Positions 18,014-27,069 of a stretch of 64,000 nt of DNA are shown piece after piece (position 1 is the stretch's first letter; each line of letters opens with the position of its first letter). A program made the position numbers and the translations under genes. Below the pieces are notes generated by a model. That model searched no databases, had not been told where the DNA came from, and saw only the letters and a program-made list of their open reading frames with translations. Origin of the DNA: Comamonadaceae bacterium (GTDB lineage: Bacteria > Pseudomonadota > Gammaproteobacteria > Burkholderiales > Burkholderiaceae_C); assembly GCA_947450895.1 (NCBI GenBank), contig CANFWT010000001.1, positions 124,001-188,000 on the forward strand, given 5' to 3'.

Positions 18014-18835
18014 TCAGTAGGTAAGACGTTCAGGGTGCAGTTCTTGGAGAATCGTCGTGGCGATTTCTTCAATCGACTTGGTGGTGGTTGAAAGCCAGCG
18101 GATGCCAGCGCGTCGCATCATGCTTTCACCCTCGCTGACTTCCATCCGGCAGTTTGCCAGGGACGCGTACTTGGATTCAGGCCGGCGTTCGTTGCGGATT
18201 TCGCTCAGCCTCTCGGGATGGATGGTCAGGCCAAAGATTTTCTTCTTGTGCGCCAGCAAAGCCGCAGGCAGTTGTCGTCGCTCAAAGTCCTCCGGAATTA
18301 GGGGGTAGTTTGACGCCTTCAAGCCGTATTGCATGGCCAGGTAGAGCGAGGTGGGTGTCTTGCCGCTGCGGCTCACTCCGACCAATATGACGTCGGACTG
18401 CTCCAAATCGCGGTTGCTTTGGCCGTCGTCGTGCGCCAAAGAGAAGTTAATTGCCTCGATGCGGTCGTGGTATTCCTTGCTCTTGCTGACGTCACTGAAG
18501 CGGCCAATGCGGTGGTTGGATTTGAGGTTGAGCTCTTGTTCCAGCGGATGGACGAACATACCAAACATGTCCAGCAGCATGCCTTGACAGCCTGCCTGTA
18601 TCACGCCCAACACTTCCATATTCACCAGGGTTGTGAAAACTATGGGTTTGGCCCCGTCTACCACCCCGGCATGGTTGATCTGCCGCACGACTTGGTGGGC
18701 CTTGTCTGCTGTGTCGATGAAGGGGAGACGAACGTAGTGCGCTTTGGTCTCGAATTGCGCCAAAATGGCATTTCCAAAGGTTTCAGCCGTGATGCCGGTG
18801 CCATCCGAGACAAAGAAAACGCTGCGCTGGGACAT
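18014..18835 (-). CDS. ppsR: PEP synthase regulatory protein (bifunctional kinase/phosphorylase)
   Basis: The 273-aa protein starts at ATG 18835 ([14 protein letters not shown]); the longer frame to 19024 has no support. It has the DUF299 fold with the P-loop GVSRSGKT at residues 153-160. It uses ADP to inactivate PEP synthase by phosphorylating a Thr near the catalytic His, and Pi to reverse this. It is divergent from ppsA across 287 bp, the classical arrangement, so both are likely controlled from that gap. Confidence 0.95.
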   Translation of the reverse strand: MSQRSVFFVSDGTGITAETFGNAILAQFETKAHYVRLPFIDTADKAHQVVRQINHAGVVDGAKPIVFTTLVNMEVLGVIQAGCQGMLLDMFGMFVHPLEQELNLKSNHRIGRFSDVSKSKEYHDRIEAINFSLAHDDGQSNRDLEQSDVILVGVSRSGKTPTSLYLAMQYGLKASNYPLIPEDFERRQLPAALLAHKKKIFGLTIHPERLSEIRNERRPESKYASLANCRMEVSEGESMMRRAGIRWLSTTTKSIEEIATTILQELHPERLTY

Positions 18836-19122
18836 GGGGTGCGTATGCCTTAAAACGAAAAGTTGGGAAGAACCTGCCAGTTGCAGCGCGCCTAAGGGAC
18901 CTGATTGTGGTCCAAGTTGCGCGCTCGCGCATCCTATGCGAACTGCATCGCCATCCCGCGTCCTACAATTCGAGCGCGTGGCCAGCCCAGTCAATCCTGC
19001 CAGTCCCCAAAGCAACAAATCCATCGGTCTGTCGTTTTTTACCCGCTGATCGCCGCCAATCTGCCACTCCAGCGCTGAGCTGGGACGAATGTGGGTACCG
19101 ATTTTTAACTTTGGAGTATCTG
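18836..19122. promoter_or_regulatory. Divergent ppsR/ppsA intergenic region
   Basis: The 287-bp gap must hold promoters for both genes. On the plus strand TACAAT at 18964-18969 resembles a -10 element, about 150 bases before the ppsA ATG, without a convincing -35. No clear operator palindrome or terminator is visible. GGAG (19112-19116) supports the ppsA start at 19123. Confidence 0.4.
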
Positions 19123-21516
19123 ATGTCTGATCTTTTCAGTGAAACGGACTGGGTCGTGCCGTTCGAGCACCTGCGTATGAGTGACGTGGAGGCCGTGGGT
19201 GGGAAAAACGCGAGTCTGGGCGAGATGATCTCCCAGTTGCCTCAGGGGGTGAAGGTACCCACGGGCTTTGCCACCACAGCGCACGCGTTTCGGGCGTTTT
19301 TGGCGTACGAGAATCTCAGTGAGCGCATAAACGCGCGCCTGAGTGCGCTGGATATTGAGGACGTGCGCGCCCTGGCAGTGGCTGGCGCGGAAATACGGGC
19401 CATGGTGGAAGTTCAGCCTTTTCCCGCGGATTTAGAACACGCGATCCGCGCTGCCTTCCAGACACTGAGCGAGGACAAACCGACCGCGTCGTTCGCCGTG
19501 CGTTCGTCGGCCACCGCCGAGGATCTGCCGGACGCCTCTTTCGCCGGGCAGCAAGAGACCTTTTTGAACGTGGTCGGCATTGAGGATGTGCTGCACAAAA
19601 TCCGCGAGGTATTTGCCTCGCTCTACAACGACCGCGCCATCAGCTACCGCGTCCACAAAGGCTTTGCCCACGAGCACGTAGCACTGAGCGCGGGCATACA
19701 GCGCATGGTGCGTTCCGACTTGGGTGCAGCGGGCGTGATGTTTACGATCGATACGGAGTCTGGCTTTTCGGATGTGGTGTTCATCACATCGAGTTACGGT
19801 CTGGGTGAAACAGTGGTGCAAGGAGCCGTCAACCCCGACGAGTTTTATGTGCACAAACCCATGCTGCGCGCGGGTAATCGCGCTGTTATCCGGCGCAGCC
19901 TGGGTTCAAAACTGCTGCAAATGGAATTCACCACCCTGCAGGAACAGGCCGCGGGCGCCAAGCTGGTCAAGACCACGGAGGTGCCGACCGAGTTGCGCAA
20001 CCGCTACTCCTTGAGCGATGCGGATGTGGAGCAACTTGCACGCTACGCGCTGGTGATCGAAGACCACTATGGCCGCCCCATGGATATCGAATGGGGCAAG
20101 GACGGAATCGACGGTGAGCTCTATATTTTGCAGGCGCGCCCTGAAACGGTGAAAAGCCAGGCAGCCAACACCGTGGAATACCGCTACAAACTCAAGGGCC
20201 GTGCCGCAGTTCTGGCCGAGGGCCGCGCCATTGGCCAAAAAATTGGTACGGGTCCGGTTCGCATCGTTCACCACATCAGTGAGATGGACACGGTGCAGGC
20301 TGGTGATGTGTTGGTGACGGACATGACCGACCCGAATTGGGAGCCAGTGATGAAGCGGGCGTCTGCCATCGTCACCAACCGTGGTGGCCGCACCTGCCAT
20401 GCGGCGATCATTGCGCGCGAACTGGGTATTCCCGCCGTGGTCGGCTGTGGCAATGCCACCGAGGAGCTCAAGGACGGCATGCTGGTCACGGTCAGCTGCG
20501 CCGAGGGGGATACCGGCTTTATTTACGATGGTTTGCTGGAGACCGAAGTGTCCGAGGTGCAGCGCGGTCTGATGCCCGATATTGCGGTCAAAATCATGAT
20601 GAACGTGGGCAATCCGCAGCTCGCCTTTGACTTTTGCCAGTTACCCAACCAAGGCGTGGGGCTGGCGCGGTTGGAGTTCATCATTAACAACAATATCGGC
20701 GTACATCCCAAGGCGATTTTGGATTACCCGAACATTGACGCGGACCTGAAAAAAGCCGTCGAATCGGTCGCCCGTGGCCATGCCTCGCCCCGCGCCTTTT
20801 ATGTCGACCGGGTGGCCGAGGGCGTTGCCACGATTGCTGCAGCTTTCTGGCCCAAGCCGGTCATCGTGCGTTTGTCGGATTTCAAATCCAACGAGTACCG
20901 CAAACTGATCGGAGGCAGCCGTTACGAGCCCGAAGAAGAAAACCCCATGCTGGGATTCCGGGGTGCTGCGCGTTATGTCAGCACCGACTTTGGCGAAGCT
21001 TTTGCCATGGAATGCGAGGCATTGAAGCGTGTTCGTAATGACATGGGTCTGCACAATGTGCAAGTCATGGTGCCCTTTGTACGAACGCTGGAACAGGCGC
21101 GCAAGGTGACCGAATTGTTGGCTCGACACGGCCTGCAGCGCGGACGCGACGGTTTGCAGCTCATCATGATGTGCGAGATACCCAGCAATGCGATTCTTGC
21201 GACCGAGTTTTTGACCTATTTCGACGGCTTTTCCATCGGATCCAACGATCTGACGCAATTGACTTTGGGTTTGGACCGCGACTCCGGGATGGAACTGCTG
21301 GCAGCCGACTTTGATGAGCGAGATCCGGCGGTCAAAGCCCTCATCAGCATGGCCATCACAGCGTGCAAAGCGCAGGGTAAGTACATTGGTATTTGCGGCC
21401 AAGGCCCCAGCGACCATCCGGACTTTGCGCTTTGGCTTGAGCAACAAGGGATTTCTTCCATATCACTCAATCCGGACTCGGTGATCGCTACCTGGCAGCA
21501 ACTCGCCGCGCCATGA
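19123..21516 (+). CDS. ppsA: Phosphoenolpyruvate synthase
   Basis: The start is ATG 19123 (797 aa), just after a GGAG site; the open frame extends upstream to 18907 through the intergenic region. Domains are the N-terminal ATP-grasp domain ([11 protein letters not shown]), the central phosphohistidine domain with catalytic His426 in [11 protein letters not shown], and the C-terminal PEP-binding TIM barrel with [17 protein letters not shown] and CGQGPSD. It makes PEP from pyruvate and ATP for gluconeogenesis. Regulation by the divergent PpsR is expected. The downstream symporter overlaps its end by 4 bases. Confidence 0.97.
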   Translation: MSDLFSETDWVVPFEHLRMSDVEAVGGKNASLGEMISQLPQGVKVPTGFATTAHAFRAFLAYENLSERINARLSALDIEDVRALAVAGAEIRAMVEVQPFPADLEHAIRAAFQTLSEDKPTASFAVRSSATAEDLPDASFAGQQETFLNVVGIEDVLHKIREVFASLYNDRAISYRVHKGFAHEHVALSAGIQRMVRSDLGAAGVMFTIDTESGFSDVVFITSSYGLGETVVQGAVNPDEFYVHKPMLRAGNRAVIRRSLGSKLLQMEFTTLQEQAAGAKLVKTTEVPTELRNRYSLSDADVEQLARYALVIEDHYGRPMDIEWGKDGIDGELYILQARPETVKSQAANTVEYRYKLKGRAAVLAEGRAIGQKIGTGPVRIVHHISEMDTVQAGDVLVTDMTDPNWEPVMKRASAIVTNRGGRTCHAAIIARELGIPAVVGCGNATEELKDGMLVTVSCAEGDTGFIYDGLLETEVSEVQRGLMPDIAVKIMMNVGNPQLAFDFCQLPNQGVGLARLEFIINNNIGVHPKAILDYPNIDADLKKAVESVARGHASPRAFYVDRVAEGVATIAAAFWPKPVIVRLSDFKSNEYRKLIGGSRYEPEEENPMLGFRGAARYVSTDFGEAFAMECEALKRVRNDMGLHNVQVMVPFVRTLEQARKVTELLARHGLQRGRDGLQLIMMCEIPSNAILATEFLTYFDGFSIGSNDLTQLTLGLDRDSGMELLAADFDERDPAVKALISMAITACKAQGKYIGICGQGPSDHPDFALWLEQQGISSISLNPDSVIATWQQLAAP

Positions 21517-23825
21517 ACGAGGCGCAACCCCGTGTCTCCTGGTCGCTCCATGCGACCTTGCTGACGCTGTGGTTTGCGGCGTCCTTCGGGGTTGTTTTTT
21601 TTGCCCGCGATCTGCAAACCTTGGTCGCTGGATGGCCGGTGGGCTTTTGGTTTGCTGCACAGGGGACTGTGGTGATTTTTATCGCCATTGTGGTGGCTTT
21701 TGCGTGGCGCGCCAACCTGTCTCCAGACCTTGGGGTGCATTCCGATGCCGAGGCGATGAGCGGCTACGCCAGACGCATACACCGGCGCTTTGGAATTTAT
21801 CTGTTTGGCTTGCTTGCTTGCCTTGTGGCGCTGGGTTTTGCAGAGCGGGCTGGGCTTCCCAAAGTGTGGATTGCCGGCGTTTTTTTGTCCTTGACGCTGG
21901 TGTTGTACGCTGGCATCGGGGTACACGGCAGAACGTCCAATGCCTTGGAATACTATGTGGCGGGGCGCCGTATTCCGGCCGTCTACAACGGAATGGCCAC
22001 GGCAGCGGATTGGATGAGCGCGGCCTCGTTCATCAGTCTTTCGGGCAGTTTGTACCTTCAGGGCTTTTCCGGCAGTGGTGACCAGCCCGGTGGGTTGGCC
22101 TATGTGCTGGGCTGGACCGGCGGATTTTGCCTATTGGCCATGCTGGTGGCGCCGCATTTGCGTCGCTTGGACCTCTACACGCTACCCGATTATTTTGCGC
22201 TGCGGTTTGGTGGTCAGTGGCCGCGCCGCATTGCTGCGGGGGCCGCTATTTTGTGCTCTTTCACTTACGTAGTGGCACAAATATACGGTGTGGGGCTAAT
22301 TACATCCCGGCTGACCGGTTTGCATTTTGAAATTGGAATATTGTTGGGTTTGGGGGGGGTGCTGGTGTGTTCGTTCCTGGGCGGAATGAGGGCGGTGACC
22401 TGGACGCAAGCCGCCCAGTACATCGTGATCATTTTGGGATTTACCTTGCCGGTGTCTTGGCTCTCCTACCAGCAGGTCGGTAACCCTTTTGCGGCTTTCT
22501 CATACGGCCAGCAGTTGCCAAAAATTGCGGCCATGGAGCGAGAAATTCTGGCTTCGCCCGCGGAAAATCAGGTTCTTGCCATCTATGCGCATCGGGCCGA
22601 GGTGCTCGAGCTGAAGTTGCAGGACGTGGAGGAGGCGCTGCGGGTTGACCGAACGGAATTGCGTCGCCAGTTGCGCGATCTCGGTGACGCCCCAGCCGAT
22701 GACCTCCGGGTTATCGCTTTGCGCCAGCACATTGCGGCCTTGCCCAAGGACACCGCTGCTGCGCAGGAGAGCTGGTCCCGCCAGTTGGCTGATAGCCGAA
22801 CCCGGGCTGAGCCCTTGGGGGGGATGCCCTTGCACACCATGCCATTCGCGGGAGACCCGGAGGGTTCTCCCACCCAACAGGTGCAATTCCGCGATTCGCG
22901 CAACAATTTTCTGGCTTTGATGTTTTGTTTGATGCTGGGAACGCTGGGGCTGCCGCATTTGTTGACCCGTTTTTTCACGACGCCCAACGTGGCTCAAACG
23001 CGAGAGTCCGTTGCCTGGTCCTTGTTCTTCATCGCATTGCTGTACCTGTCGGCACCCGCCTTAGCGGTGTTGGTCAAGTACGAAATCATGGCGCATTTGG
23101 TGGGCCAACCTATGGACAGCCTGCCAGCCTGGATCGCCCAATGGTCGCGCGACCCATCGCTTTTGTCTGTGATGGATGTAAACGGAGATGGTGTTTTGCA
23201 ATTTTCCGAATTGAAGTTGGGCGCTGACTTGGTTATGCTGGCCAGTCCGGAAATTGCTGGACTGCCCGTCGTGTTTTCGGTTTTGGTCGCAGCAGGCGGT
23301 TTGGCAGCAGCCTTGTCGACCGCCGACGGGCTATTGCTGACGATCGGTAATGCCTTGGCGCATGATTTGGTGTTTAAGGGTCAGCTTGAAAGGAAGCACG
23401 CGATGCGTCCTGTCATGTGGTCCAAATTTGCCTTGTTGGTGGTGGCTTTGTTGGCGGCGTATGCGGCAGCCCAGCGGCCTGCTGGAATTCTTCATTTGGT
23501 CGCAGCTTCCTTTTCTTTGGCTGGCGCGGGGTTGGTCCCGGCCATGGTACTGGGCATTTTTTGGCCGTCCACGTCCCGCGCAGGTGCAGTGGGTGGCATG
23601 CTGGCAGGGCTGGGAGTGACCTTGTTCTATATGGTTACCAACATACCCGCGGTGCGCGGTTTTTTACCAGGCGCTGGCTGGGGACTATGGTGGGGAATTC
23701 AGCCGGTTTGCGCCGGGGTTTTCGGAGTGCCTGCGGGTCTGCTGGTCACTGTGCTGCTCAGTTTAGGTTCAGGTTTGCGCACTCCACGAAGGCGCACAGC
23801 AGGCGAAACACCGCGTGTCGCATGA
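21513..23825 (+). CDS. Fused sodium:solute symporter (small subunit-like N-terminus plus SSS domain) with EF-hand loop
   Basis: The 770-aa protein overlaps ppsA by ATGA. The first about 70 residues (two helices, with [10 protein letters not shown] and [11 protein letters not shown]) look like the separate small subunit (DUF4212) of VC_2705-type symporters, here fused. The SSS domain follows with [29 protein letters not shown] hydrophilic insert at about residues 335-460 includes a charged, coil-like part. Residues 555-566 ([12 protein letters not shown]) are a canonical calcium EF-hand loop. The close link to ppsA suggests uptake of a C2/C3 acid such as acetate, lactate or pyruvate; this is inferred. 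Confidence 0.88.
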   Translation: MNEAQPRVSWSLHATLLTLWFAASFGVVFFARDLQTLVAGWPVGFWFAAQGTVVIFIAIVVAFAWRANLSPDLGVHSDAEAMSGYARRIHRRFGIYLFGLLACLVALGFAERAGLPKVWIAGVFLSLTLVLYAGIGVHGRTSNALEYYVAGRRIPAVYNGMATAADWMSAASFISLSGSLYLQGFSGSGDQPGGLAYVLGWTGGFCLLAMLVAPHLRRLDLYTLPDYFALRFGGQWPRRIAAGAAILCSFTYVVAQIYGVGLITSRLTGLHFEIGILLGLGGVLVCSFLGGMRAVTWTQAAQYIVIILGFTLPVSWLSYQQVGNPFAAFSYGQQLPKIAAMEREILASPAENQVLAIYAHRAEVLELKLQDVEEALRVDRTELRRQLRDLGDAPADDLRVIALRQHIAALPKDTAAAQESWSRQLADSRTRAEPLGGMPLHTMPFAGDPEGSPTQQVQFRDSRNNFLALMFCLMLGTLGLPHLLTRFFTTPNVAQTRESVAWSLFFIALLYLSAPALAVLVKYEIMAHLVGQPMDSLPAWIAQWSRDPSLLSVMDVNGDGVLQFSELKLGADLVMLASPEIAGLPVVFSVLVAAGGLAAALSTADGLLLTIGNALAHDLVFKGQLERKHAMRPVMWSKFALLVVALLAAYAAAQRPAGILHLVAASFSLAGAGLVPAMVLGIFWPSTSRAGAVGGMLAGLGVTLFYMVTNIPAVRGFLPGAGWGLWWGIQPVCAGVFGVPAGLLVTVLLSLGSGLRTPRRRTAGETPRVA

Positions 23826-23887
23826 GGTGCTGCCCGGCGCAATAGGACGTTGGGGTCACGAAACTTTTTTTGAGTCCGCTCCCAAGC

Positions 23888-23893
23888 TATAAT
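23888..23893 (+). promoter_or_regulatory. Promoter -10 of the rpsF operon
   Basis: TATAAT is a perfect -10 hexamer, 86 bases before the rpsF ATG. A T-rich run about 17 bases upstream (near 23865) could be a weak -35. Transcription would start near 23900, leaving a leader of about 80 nucleotides. Confidence 0.6.
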
Positions 23894-23904
23894 CGAGGGC
23901 TTCG

Positions 23905-23960
23905 CCTTGCCGCACCTCACTTAGACGCTGGGGGCGGCTTTATCCGGCCCACTAAGGGCT
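23905..23960 (+). promoter_or_regulatory. Structured rpsF leader, candidate S6:S18 autoregulation element
   Basis: Stem CTTAG/CTAAG (23920-23924 with 23952-23956) encloses a second stem of GGG/CCC and CGG/CCG with an internal loop. A structured rpsF leader that binds the S6:S18 complex is known in many bacteria, with a CCG trinucleotide in a hairpin; the location and shape fit, but I have not matched a covariance model. Confidence 0.42.
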
Positions 23961-23978
23961 CATCCAAAAGGAGTATCA

Positions 23979-24344
23979 ATGCGTCACTACGAAATCATTC
24001 TCATGATCCACCCGGATCAGAGCGAACAAGTTCCTGCCATGCTGGAGCGCTACAAAGGCATGATTACTGCCGGCGGTGGCAAAGTGCACCGTGTCGAAGA
24101 CTGGGGTCGTCGCCAATTGGTCTATATGATAAATAAGCTGGCCAAAGCCCACTACCTGTGCGTGAACATCGAAGCCGACCAAGCTGTGATGGCCGAATTG
24201 GAGCATGCGTTCAAATTCAACGATGCCGTTTTGCGTCACCTCACAGTATCCAAGAAAAAAGCCGATACCGGCCCATCTTCCATGATGAAGTCTGTAGAGC
24301 GCGAAGACGCGCGCAAAACGCAGCAAGCTGAATACCAAGCTTGA
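23979..24344 (+). CDS. rpsF: 30S ribosomal protein S6
   Basis: The 121-aa protein starts [19 protein letters not shown] and contains [17 protein letters not shown], typical of bacterial S6, with a basic, charged tail. A good ribosome binding site (AAAAGGAG) precedes ATG 23979. It binds the central domain of 16S rRNA together with S18. It heads the operon rpsF-priB-rpsR-rplI and is probably subject to feedback through the leader above. Confidence 0.97.
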   Translation: MRHYEIILMIHPDQSEQVPAMLERYKGMITAGGGKVHRVEDWGRRQLVYMINKLAKAHYLCVNIEADQAVMAELEHAFKFNDAVLRHLTVSKKKADTGPSSMMKSVEREDARKTQQAEYQA

Positions 24345-24378
24345 TTCTTGACAGCAGGACAACAGAGCTAATTCGGGA

Positions 24379-24666
24379 GTGGCTGTCAATTCACTGGTAA
24401 TTACTGCATCAATCACTGAGGCGCAAGCCTTGCGGTTTACGCCAGCGGGCGTACCGGCCTTGAACCTCATCCTGGACCACGCGTCCGAGATGCAAGAAGC
24501 AGGCGTAGCGAGGCAGGTGGTGACCAGTTTGAAGGCTATGGCGTTTGGTTCGGTGGCAGAACGTTTGGCTATTCAGGCCATCGGCAGTCACTGGAAATTC
24601 GAGGGTTTCCTCGCCAATGCCACCCGAAGCAAGTCTGTCGTGTTGCACATCCAGAATTTCTCGTAA
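24379..24666 (+). CDS. priB: Primosomal replication protein N (PriB)
   Basis: The 95-aa OB-fold protein has LVITASITEAQALRFTPAGVPALNLILDH and ends VVLHIQNFS, matching PriB, which is evolutionarily related to SSB. It helps to reload the replisome at stalled forks. The start is GTG 24379; the purine-rich CGGGAG nearly touches it, so the ribosome binding site is poor and translation may be coupled to rpsF. It lies in its usual place between rpsF and rpsR. Confidence 0.92.
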   Translation: MAVNSLVITASITEAQALRFTPAGVPALNLILDHASEMQEAGVARQVVTSLKAMAFGSVAERLAIQAIGSHWKFEGFLANATRSKSVVLHIQNFS

Positions 24667-24699
24667 GATTTTTTTACCCGATTCGATTTAGGAGGCTTT

Positions 24700-24981
24700 A
24701 TGGCCACGTTCAAAAAGTTCAATAAAGACAAGCGCCCCAAGCGCAATACACAGTCCCTGCTGTTCAAGCGCAAGCGCTTCTGCCGCTTTACCGTGACTGG
24801 CGTGGAAGAGATTGATTACAAAGACATCGACACTTTGCGCGATTTCATCGCGGAAAACGGCAAAATCATTCCCGCTCGCTTGACCGGCACCCGCGCGATT
24901 TTTCAGCGCCAACTCAACACCGCTATCAAACGCGCTCGCTTTTTGGCGATGCTGCCTTACAGCGACCAACACAAGATCTAA
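24700..24981 (+). CDS. rpsR: 30S ribosomal protein S18
   Basis: The 93-aa basic protein has the S18 core with [23 protein letters not shown] and [34 protein letters not shown] strong AGGAGG precedes ATG 24700. The N-terminal extension, rich in Lys and Arg, is typical of betaproteobacterial S18. It forms a heterodimer with S6 on the 30S platform. Confidence 0.97.
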   Translation: MATFKKFNKDKRPKRNTQSLLFKRKRFCRFTVTGVEEIDYKDIDTLRDFIAENGKIIPARLTGTRAIFQRQLNTAIKRARFLAMLPYSDQHKI

Positions 24982-24993
24982 GGAGCGCCGAAC

Positions 24994-25446
24994 ATGCAAA
25001 TTATTCTGCTCGACAAGGTCGTGAACCTCGGCAACCTGGGCGAAATCGTCAAGGTCAAAGACGGCTACGCACGCAACTTTCTGATTCCTTTTGGCCGCGC
25101 CCGCCGCGCCACCGAAGCTGCCAAGGCTGAATTCGAAGCCCGCCGCGTCGAACTTGAAAAGGCCGCAGCCGCCAAGCTGGCTGAGTCCCAAAAGCTGGGT
25201 GAAAAGCTCGGTGGAACCACCATCAAGCTGACCCAAAAAGCGGGTGTTGACGGACGGCTGTTTGGCTCGGTGACCAATGCTGACATCGCTGAGGAACTGG
25301 TCAAAGCCGGTTACAAGGTGGTCAAGTCCAATATTCGCATGCCGCATGGAGCGATCAAGGTCGTTGGCGACAGCGCTGTCAGTGTGGCTTTGCACACAGA
25401 TGTGGTAGTCGACATTACAGTGTCGGTGTACGGAGAGTCGGCCTAA
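24994..25446 (+). CDS. rplI: 50S ribosomal protein L9
   Basis: The 150-aa protein starts [34 protein letters not shown], the L9 rRNA-binding domain, followed by the long connecting helix (rich in Ala, Lys, Glu, residues about 41-75) and the C-terminal domain ending [11 protein letters not shown]. It binds 23S rRNA and stabilises the L1 stalk region. It is the last gene of the operon, followed by a terminator. Confidence 0.97.
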   Translation: MQIILLDKVVNLGNLGEIVKVKDGYARNFLIPFGRARRATEAAKAEFEARRVELEKAAAAKLAESQKLGEKLGGTTIKLTQKAGVDGRLFGSVTNADIAEELVKAGYKVVKSNIRMPHGAIKVVGDSAVSVALHTDVVVDITVSVYGESA

Positions 25447-25513
25447 GCGACACAGACCTTCGCCAGAGGGTCACAATAGAGCCGGCACACGGCCCTATCA
25501 TGCGCAAGCATCC

Positions 25514-25546
25514 AAAAGCCGCCGGGGTACGCCCTCGCGGCTTTTT
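25514..25546 (+). terminator. Rho-independent terminator after rplI
   Basis: Stem AAAAGCCGC/GCGGCTTTT (25514-25522 with 25537-25545) with a 14-base loop ends in a T run. It separates the ribosomal operon from dnaB, which must then have its own promoter or depend on readthrough. Confidence 0.88.
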
Positions 25547-25615
25547 CTAATGGTGCGAGCATGATGCCCGCGGGCGGGCAAGTTCCACGCGTTTTGTGCG
25601 AAGCAGGATCAAACA

Positions 25616-27016
25616 ATGCAAGATGAAATTTCCATCACGGATGAATTCGTGCAAGACCGCCAAGTCGCGCAGCTGCGCATACCGCCTCATTCCATTGAAG
25701 GCGAGTCCAGTGTGCTTGGAGGCCTGTTATTGAGCAACGATGCGTGGGACCGGGTGGGCGATATCCTGGCAGACAGTGATTTTTACCGCTACGAGCACCG
25801 CCTGATTTATGCCGCCATTGGCGCCTTGGTCAATAACAGCCGGCCCGCAGACGTCATCACCGTGTTCGAGCATCTGCAAAGCCAGGGGCGTGCAGACGAT
25901 GTCGGTGGACTGGCGTACCTCAATTCGCTGGCGCAATACGTACCTAGTGCCAGCAACATACGCCGCTATGCAGAAATCGTGCGCGACCGCTCGATTCTGC
26001 GCAAACTGGTAACTGCGAGCGACGAAATTGCCACCAACGCGTTCAACACCAAAGGCCGTGCGGTGTCCGAGATCGTCGACGAGTCCGAGCAAAAAATCTT
26101 CAATATCGGAGAACAGGGCAAGCGCAACAGTGAAGGTTTCCAGGCCATGGATACCTTGGTGGTCAAACTGCTGGACAGGGTTCAGGAGCTGTCCGACAAC
26201 CCTAATGATGTGACGGGTGTTCGCACCGGTTTCTATGACCTTGACCGCATGACTGCGGGACTACAAGCGGGAGATTTGATCGTTTTGGCTGCGCGACCTT
26301 CCATGGGGAAGACCGCCTTGGCAATAAATATTGCCGAGCATGTGGCCCTGCAGGAGGAGTTGCCAGTCGCGGTTTTTTCCATGGAAATGGGCGCCGCACA
26401 ATTGGCCGTGCGCATCGTAGGTTCGATAGGTCGTATCGACCAAGGGCACCTGCGAACCGGCAAGTTGACCGATGAAGAGTGGCCCCGCCTCTCGGAGGCC
26501 ATTGAAAAGTTGCGCACCATTTCGCTGCATATTGACGAAAGTGCAGGTCTGACTTCGGGCGATTTGCGCTCAAGCGCGAGGCGCCTGTCACGCAAGTGTG
26601 GAAAGCTCGGACTGATTGTGGTCGATTACCTGCAGTTGATGAGCGGCAGCGGCGATGGTGAAAACAGAGCAACTGAGCTCGGCGAGATCTCGCGCGGCCT
26701 GAAGATGCTTGCGCGTGAACTTCAATGCCCGGTGATTGCTCTGTCGCAGCTCAACCGCAGCGTCGAGCAGCGCCCGGACAAGCGGCCCATGATGAGCGAT
26801 TTGCGTGAATCCGGCGCGATTGAGCAAGATGCCGACATCATCATGTTCATCTACCGCGACGAGTACTACACCAAAGAAGCCTGCAAGGAGCCAGGCGTCG
26901 CGGAAATCATCATCGCTAAACAGCGCAATGGTCCCACCGGCACTGTTAAGTTAGCCTTCTTGCGCAATATCACCAAGTTTGAGAGCTTGGCCAATGGTGG
27001 AGGCGGGGACTACTGA
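25616..27016 (+). CDS. dnaB: Replicative DNA helicase DnaB
   Basis: The 466-aa protein has the N-terminal DnaB domain (residues about 15-120; RIPPHSIEGESSVLGGLLLSNDAW) and the RecA-like C-terminal helicase domain with Walker A ARPSMGKTALA (Lys232), the VVDYLQLMSG Walker B and SQLNRSVEQRPDKRPMMSDLRESG. It unwinds DNA ahead of the fork as a hexamer. The link with rplI upstream is common in proteobacteria. AGGA precedes ATG 25616. It is convergent with the PhoH gene across 53 bp. Confidence 0.97.
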   Translation: MQDEISITDEFVQDRQVAQLRIPPHSIEGESSVLGGLLLSNDAWDRVGDILADSDFYRYEHRLIYAAIGALVNNSRPADVITVFEHLQSQGRADDVGGLAYLNSLAQYVPSASNIRRYAEIVRDRSILRKLVTASDEIATNAFNTKGRAVSEIVDESEQKIFNIGEQGKRNSEGFQAMDTLVVKLLDRVQELSDNPNDVTGVRTGFYDLDRMTAGLQAGDLIVLAARPSMGKTALAINIAEHVALQEELPVAVFSMEMGAAQLAVRIVGSIGRIDQGHLRTGKLTDEEWPRLSEAIEKLRTISLHIDESAGLTSGDLRSSARRLSRKCGKLGLIVVDYLQLMSGSGDGENRATELGEISRGLKMLARELQCPVIALSQLNRSVEQRPDKRPMMSDLRESGAIEQDADIIMFIYRDEYYTKEACKEPGVAEIIIAKQRNGPTGTVKLAFLRNITKFESLANGGGGDY

Positions 27017-27069
27017 AATATCGCCGTCTACCTGGCGCCGTAAGGCTGGACCCCCGTAGCGATGCCGCT

